Source of the DNA: Tilletiaria anomala UBC 951
Lineage: Eukaryota; Basidiomycota; Exobasidiomycetes; Georgefischeriales; Tilletiariaceae
Length of the DNA: 64,000 nt
Reading direction: 5' to 3'
Assembly (NCBI RefSeq): GCF_000711695.1
Contig: NW_013546988.1
Span: 1-64,000 of the forward strand
The notes under the pieces are model-generated. The model was not told the DNA's origin. It did not search any database and was given only the letters and a program-made list of their open reading frames with translations. Shown piece after piece: positions 58,857 through 64,000 of this stretch; position 1 is the stretch's first letter, and every line of letters starts with the position of its first letter. The position numbers and the translations under genes were made by a program.

Positions 58857-61203
58857 CTACATCTCGAATTCGTCCTTTTGACCGAATCTGCGGTATTCTT
58901 CCAACTTGCAGCCGACAGCACCTGCGTCCTGGTTCGGCTTTGGTTTCTTTGCTTTCTTCGTGCTGCTGCGCTTATTTGACGAGGTCTTGTACATGTCCAG
59001 GACCACACTGGACTCGGCATCGTCGTCCGACTCGTCATCAGCAATTTTCTCGAAGTTCTCGGGCTTCAGAGAGACCCGATAGTAGCTTCCCGCCGTAGTG
59101 ACGGCGATGAGCTGATACGTGCCTTCCGCGCGGGTCCAAGACAGGAAGATCTGCTCATCCAACCCTGCTTCTCCTCGCCGAGCATCTTCGATGCGGCCAC
59201 GAATGCTAGCCCATTGTCCCTCAGTAGACGGACCAGATGCCGTGCTCTCTTTCCCGCCAATCTGGACCCAGCCTGTGTCGCCTTTTGTGTCTGGTGCCCC
59301 CCCTGCGCGCGCCGTGTAAGATTGCAGAGAGATGCGGAACTGTGCTGAGGACCACTCGGACTTGAAGTACTGTGGCAGAATTGATGAAGGTACCACGCTG
59401 GTGAGTTGGGACAAGGTCTTAAAGCCTTTGGGTTGCGAATGGGACAAAGTAGAGTCGCGTCGACTAAGGTCTGATGCTTTGGCAAGCGAGAAGAAGTGGA
59501 TCGTCCCCGTCTCGCTGGCTATTGCGATGCACGCGCCATCTGGCGAGAAACGCACATCGTGGATCTTCGCAGTGTCTAGACCGCGTCGAAGCTCGCGCAC
59601 GAGGAGAATGCCAAGTTTGGTGCGAAGAGGTGCGTCGGCTGCGCCCGATGCACTCGGTCGTGCGGAACTGGCAGTGCTGAGCGTAGACCAAATGCGCACT
59701 AAAGTACCCTTTTCTGAAGTCGTGGCGAGGAGTGAACCGCAATTGGAGAGCGCGATAGCCGATAACGGTGAAGTGTGTGCTGCGATGATTGTGCTGGGGC
59801 CACCGGGTTTGCTCGTGTTGCCTGGACCCACGGGCAGAGTAACGAGCTGAACATGTCCCAACTGGCGCCCAGGCAAGGCGATCAGAGCAAGGTCAGGCCT
59901 TCCCCTCAGACTTGTGATTGCCCCAAGTCCCGACAAGGTGTCTACCATGTTGACAACAAGCCGTTGGTGGACGGACCATCCGGCATTTGCTCCATTTTTT
60001 TGCTGTGGCGCTGCAACTTCAAAAACGACAGCCTTTGTCTTGAGAATGACCACCATGAGCATACTGTCAAATTCGCCGCGCTGGCCCTTGCAGCCAAACG
60101 TCTTGACATGCACACCGCGGACAGTCTCGCCGAATTCTAGCTCAACGATAGCAGCACCTGTTGGCGATTGTATCGTGGTATCCTCTGCATTGCCCGCTGA
60201 CGTGGGAAACAACGAGTCCGGGAGAGCGGGTCCATCTTTCTCGTCACTTGATCCGAGGGAGATTGCTATCTCGGGCGGAGCTGAGCTTTGGCCCCGAGCG
60301 TTGCTCTCCGACTTAATACCTGCGTTAAATGCGCCCGCTCGTTCAGGTGCATCACCGCGATCCTTGACCGTGGAATCAAAGTCTGCCACACTGACAAACA
60401 TTTGCTCGCTCTCAGCCCCGCTACTGTCGTGGTCCTCATCATTGTGCTGCGACGCAATACTGGCTTGAGAGCGAAACATGTCGTCCAGCCCATATCCGTA
60501 CCGTGAAGGTTGATAGGACGCTTTCGACATCGCGGCATGAGACCTATTTGAGGGTGTATCAGGCGGCGAAGTCGGCTCCAGGTCAACTGTGCTGTCGGAC
60601 CTTAGGATGAGACTTTCTGCATGCGCAAGCTCGGTGTGGCTTTCTTTGCGCGACGTTTCGCCCCTAGCCTGCGCAGGTCTAGTAGTGCTCGCAAGGCCAG
60701 AGGGGGTTCGTCGGTGGGAGGACGCCTCATCCCATATGATGACTTTGCTCGGGGCAAAGCGAGGTACGCGACCGCCACCGACAAGCAACACAAGCGACGA
60801 GTCGTCCACCGGTGCCGCGGTGACGAGGCCTCCTTGGGCCTTTGGAAATTCTGTGCGTCCAGAATGCAAAGCTCAGCTGCATGTATTTCACGCACACAAG
60901 CGTACGCAGAGGGCACGCACCTCGTCGGACTAATTCTCGGAGAGGCCATGTGTTGACCACAAAAAAGCCAGTTTGGGTAGCGCACGCAAAAGTGGAGCGA
61001 TTCGGGTACTGGACGTCCTCCAGATGCAGCTCACTCGCAACACCTTCATCATTGAGGTGGTCGGTCACCTTTTCCTTGCCCTTCCACTGCTTCTGATTTG
61101 GCGGATGCTCGGCTTCAGACTCCTGATCGACAGATGAGAAACATGCGCGGACGAAAGTTGGAGCCGGAACACGCGAGGTGATCGTGTGACGTGGCAAGTG
61201 CAT
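58857..61203 (-). CDS. PROPPIN (Atg18/WIPI family WD-repeat protein)
   Basis: Seven-bladed propeller that binds PI3P or PI(3,5)P2 on autophagic or endosomal membranes. Exons 61203-60921 and 60850-58857 join in phase 1 across a 70-nt intron, giving about 758 residues. Family marks: STFACATQTGFFVVNTWPL in blade 1, then SSLVLLVGGG, then AAHTSPLSAIALSNCGSLLA with TTSEKGTLVRIW, and IHDVRFSPDGACIAIASE with TGTIHFFSL. The lipid-binding motif is LRRG (RELRRGLDTAKI near 515) rather than FRRG, so Arg-Arg is intact; LRRG is typical of the Hsv2/WIPI3-4 branch. Yeast members have about 450-500 residues. The extra length is a Ser/Asp-rich insert of about 200 residues after blade 1 and a Lys-rich C-terminus (KRSSTKKAKKPKPNQ). 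The exact subfamily is unsure. Confidence 0.85.
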
Positions 61204-61748
61204 TGTCGCCGGCTGACAGCTTTTGACGGCAGCTGAAACTCCTTTACCTCATAGCCAATCCTAGTACGAGGGTCTCCGAATCGAAACCTCTCGCGGTTCG
61301 AAGAATATTTACCTGCCTGGTCGCCTGAGCAGGAGCGGACTGTCGGGGGCCCTGAGTCTCTTGACTGGGTTGTGCTCGGAGGTATCTTGGCAGATGGAAG
61401 CAGAGCCTTGCTTTGACTCTACATAGCGAGACTCAAACAGAAAAGCATAAAAAGGAGCGAGGCAAGAACACAACACCAACGGAATCAACGACATCAATAC
61501 TCTCTTGATCCCTCTACTCAACGCTCCGTGCTTCTGGCTTCCACGAATATATCGTTCACAGCACAATATTGGACCATGCAACCAGAGGCAACAATGCCAT
61601 TGGCGTCTCAACTGGAATCTGTAGGTGAGGTAGCGTGAATGCCGTCTGTACCCTGTTGAGGCATTTTGAGATACACCCGGAATTGTCGGCCTACGAAGAC
61701 GAATGCATGGCAGCTTAGAATACAAGTAGCCGCTCATAACCATTCGCC
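61204..61748. other. Spacer between EFL1 3' end and PROPPIN start
   Basis: A 545-bp spacer between tandem minus-strand genes, holding the PROPPIN promoter and EFL1 3' UTR. Nothing else is recognised. Confidence 0.4.
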
Positions 61749-64000
61749 TCAGTTGGACTTGAGCGTCCGCTGCTTCTCCGCTGCCTCAACAATTCGCTTC
61801 GTCACGAACATGCCTTTGCGCTTGCGCACCTGATTCATGTATCGCTCCGCCACGTTCTCTCTCTCGCCTTTCTCGCCCAAGTCTTCCAGCTCCTCCTCTG
61901 TTCGTGGAACCCAGTATGGATCCAGGTTGAAGAGCTCGAATCCCGCAAAGATGAGCTGCGGACTAGCGGCTCCTGACGTTCGTTTGCGGATTTCTTCGCG
62001 TCGAGTGAAAGAACACTTGTTAGCTCATGGCCGGGCACGCATCATTCAGACTGTAACGCTGGTAACACACCATCTGCAAACCCGAAGGATTCGACCACGG
62101 GTAAGAGTGCACCGACGGTGAAGAAGGAGGTCCCTTCCTTCATCTCCTCGGAAGTGATACGTCCTCTTCGTCGAGACAACACGGCATGTACCTTGCCCAG
62201 CACCTCGGCTGGAAGCGCTTGCGTCAGTAAAGCACCCCCATCTACTCGTTGCACAATCGTCGTACTCACTCGAAGCTTGAATATCGCAAGTGTACATCGC
62301 CATCATTAGACGCGGCGACCAGTCCAGCAGAGCTTGTCTGCATGACTCTCTCACAGACGACATGAGGGAGCCAGTGATCTGCGACAGACGCACTCGTGCA
62401 CCTTCCTTCTGCGCTTCTTCGCGATCCACCGATAACTCCTCTACAAAGTAAGCCATCCCTTGCACGGGCTCCGCACACATCGGCCCTTGAAGCATAGCCA
62501 TTTGGAACCCCGCCTCGATGGCGTCGTTCATGTCTTTGGAGCTGAAAGTCACTTGACCGGGTTTATCTTCCGCTGCATCGTCGTCGCCCAGATGCACTGA
62601 ATGAAGGACCTCTTCCAACGTCTGCCCATTTTCCGCCTGGGGCCTCTCCCCATACCCATCCGTTGCCTCATCAGGCGTCTGCAAGCCGGATGAGAATCGA
62701 CCATCAGCAAGCAAGTGCCGCTGATTGGTTCGTGCGCGCAAACTGGAGATGTGATCGTCAGCATCACAGTACCACGTGGGCAAGAATCATAGTGCCTGCT
62801 TACCTTTTGGCTAAAAGACCTGCACGATCTAACAACAGATTTGGCCCTACACGCCGCGGACCGAACGACCAGACATGCTCAACGACATCCTTCCAGTCCG
62901 AACCACAGTTCGCCACCTTCTCTTCCAATGTCGACCAGAACTGTTGGGGAGCAAGGACCTTGCCGCCTTCCTGGCCATCCAGACTCTGCGCTGCTTTGGC
63001 CGACTCCTCATCTGCGTCTGCGCGTCTTTCATGCTGCAGTCGGCGAATCGACGTAGCATTGCTTCCAATGAAACTTGTCAGCTCCAAAGGCATCGGAACG
63101 GCTCTGATGCGGTAGGATACCAGACCATTCGCGACGCTTCCGACAATGGTTCCGCGGGGGGCTCCTTCCGTCTTGGGTGGAGGCATGTCGTTCCCCTTGA
63201 CAGCTGTCTCACGGAATGGAACGATCGGTGGTGAGGCTTGGATCTCGCACTTTGCAAAGCGTTCCTGCAGATCTTTCAAGCATCGCTGACGGAAAAGAAA
63301 AGCGAAAGCATTAGTCGCCAGGCTCATCGTATACTTGATGCGCGCACCTCACCTCAACATGAAGCTCTCCAGCACCAATGATCACGTGCTCGCCAGTCTC
63401 TTGCACAAGTACTTGGACACAGGGATCTGCTTGATTGAGCAGTTTCAGGCCTTCGACGAGCTTTGACATGTCCGCTGTAATGGCAGGTGAGGTTGTGAGC
63501 AGTCAGGACGAGCTGTCCGAAGATTGACAAACCCCAGTGCAGATCAGTCTGCTCACAAGGGTTCTTCGGCTCCAGTGCGACTCGAACGATGGGAGCAGCA
63601 GTCGAGTTGACACCTGATAAGTTGACGACGTCTTTTGCGTAGTCTGTCTTCAGCCAAGTGTCCAAATCATCAACGTTGCCAGGCGGAGCGAACAGAGTCG
63701 CGTTTCTCAGAACGACGCCTTCCAATCCTCGAATGCCGAATACGTTCCCAGCGGGTACCTCGTTCACTGCGACGAGGTCACGACCCATTAGCATATAAAG
63801 CGCTTCAATCTTGATGTCCTTGATGTGCTTTGCATTCAATAGGCTTGTGGCGCCCAGAGCAGGCTGATATTTGGGCAGGACGACGACAACAGACTGTCCC
63901 ACACGAAGTCGGCCGCTGTAGAGACGCGAGAAGCCAATGGCCACCTCGTCCGAGATGGGTTCAACTTTGGTCTCAGAGGGCGCCTCATGCGCCTCACCCT
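61749..64000 (-). CDS. EFL1: EFL1/RIA1, EF-2-like GTPase for 60S maturation (C-terminal part)
   Basis: With SBDS, this GTPase releases eIF6 from late pre-60S subunits in the cytoplasm. Only the 3' portion is inside; the gene continues past the right edge. Exons on the minus strand are 64000-63557 (partial), 63474-63353, 63285-62804, 62742-62270, 62208-62071 and 61993-61749 (introns of 82, 67, 61, 61 and 77 nt, all in phase). Segments shared with EFL1 include [110 protein letters not shown] and, near the end, [15 protein letters not shown] and [20 protein letters not shown]. The GTPase domain itself is outside the window. The last acceptor is AAG. The intron at 62209-62269 has two in-frame acceptors 9 nt apart. 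Confidence 0.95.

Noticed and set aside
61255-61310. tRNA B-box-like word near GGTTTCGATTC on the minus strand
   Set aside because: No matching A box, acceptor stem or T-arm pairing could be drawn.

Overview
The window is nuclear DNA of a filamentous or yeast-like fungus, most likely a basidiomycete and probably from Ustilaginomycotina (smut relatives). The reasons are GC-rich coding DNA, many short introns of about 60-130 nt with GTGAGT-like donors and CTGAC/CTAAC-like branch points, Ser/Ala/Gln-rich tails on conserved cores, and genes such as a Pol iota-type Y-family polymerase and an EF-hand Gut2. The lineage is inferred from style, not from an alignment. I modelled introns by hand from splice sites, reading phase and recognised family sequence.

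Layout, left to right: a very large Ser/Thr kinase (+, 1200-7219) converges on ALG6 glucosyltransferase (-, 7337-10871). ALG6 shares a 399-bp divergent promoter with a mitochondrial ribosomal protein uL29m (+, 11271-12389), which converges on mitochondrial FAD glycerol-3-phosphate dehydrogenase GUT2 (-, 12947-15603). Then come an Ohr/OsmC peroxidase with a mitochondrial-type leader (+, 16713-17491), a short-chain dehydrogenase (+, 18396-19735), a YTP1-like membrane protein with a His-rich N-terminal region (+, 22445-25266), a SCY1/SCYL2 pseudokinase with 11 introns (+, 25731-29161) and ribosomal protein eS19 (+, 30525-31662). A 3.8-kb gene-free stretch follows.

The right half holds an SH3-containing Cdc25-type RasGEF (+, 35435-39793), an SNG1/DUF3533 membrane protein (-, 40193-42541), DNA polymerase iota with ubiquitin-binding modules (+, 44186-46964), a small acidic protein I cannot name (-, 47310-48057), an intronless TTC27/Emw1 TPR protein (+, 48638-51898), a C2H2 plus Fungal_trans regulator (+, 55406-58688, possibly starting further upstream), a PROPPIN of the Atg18/WIPI family (-, 58857-61203) and the 3' part of EFL1/RIA1 (-, 61749 to the window edge).

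This is a housekeeping and regulatory neighbourhood, not an operon or a biosynthetic cluster. Loose themes are mitochondrial metabolism and redox (uL29m, GUT2, Ohr), ribosomes and their maturation (eS19, EFL1), membrane traffic and autophagy (SCY1, PROPPIN) and signalling (kinase, RasGEF). I saw no CRISPR array, rRNA, convincing tRNA, intact transposon or viral relic. The most unusual signals are an ATG-free leader of about 1.1 kb that stays open in frame with the zinc-finger regulator, a first coding exon consisting only of ATG, a possible alternative C-terminus of GUT2, and a roughly 400-residue disordered extension on ALG6.
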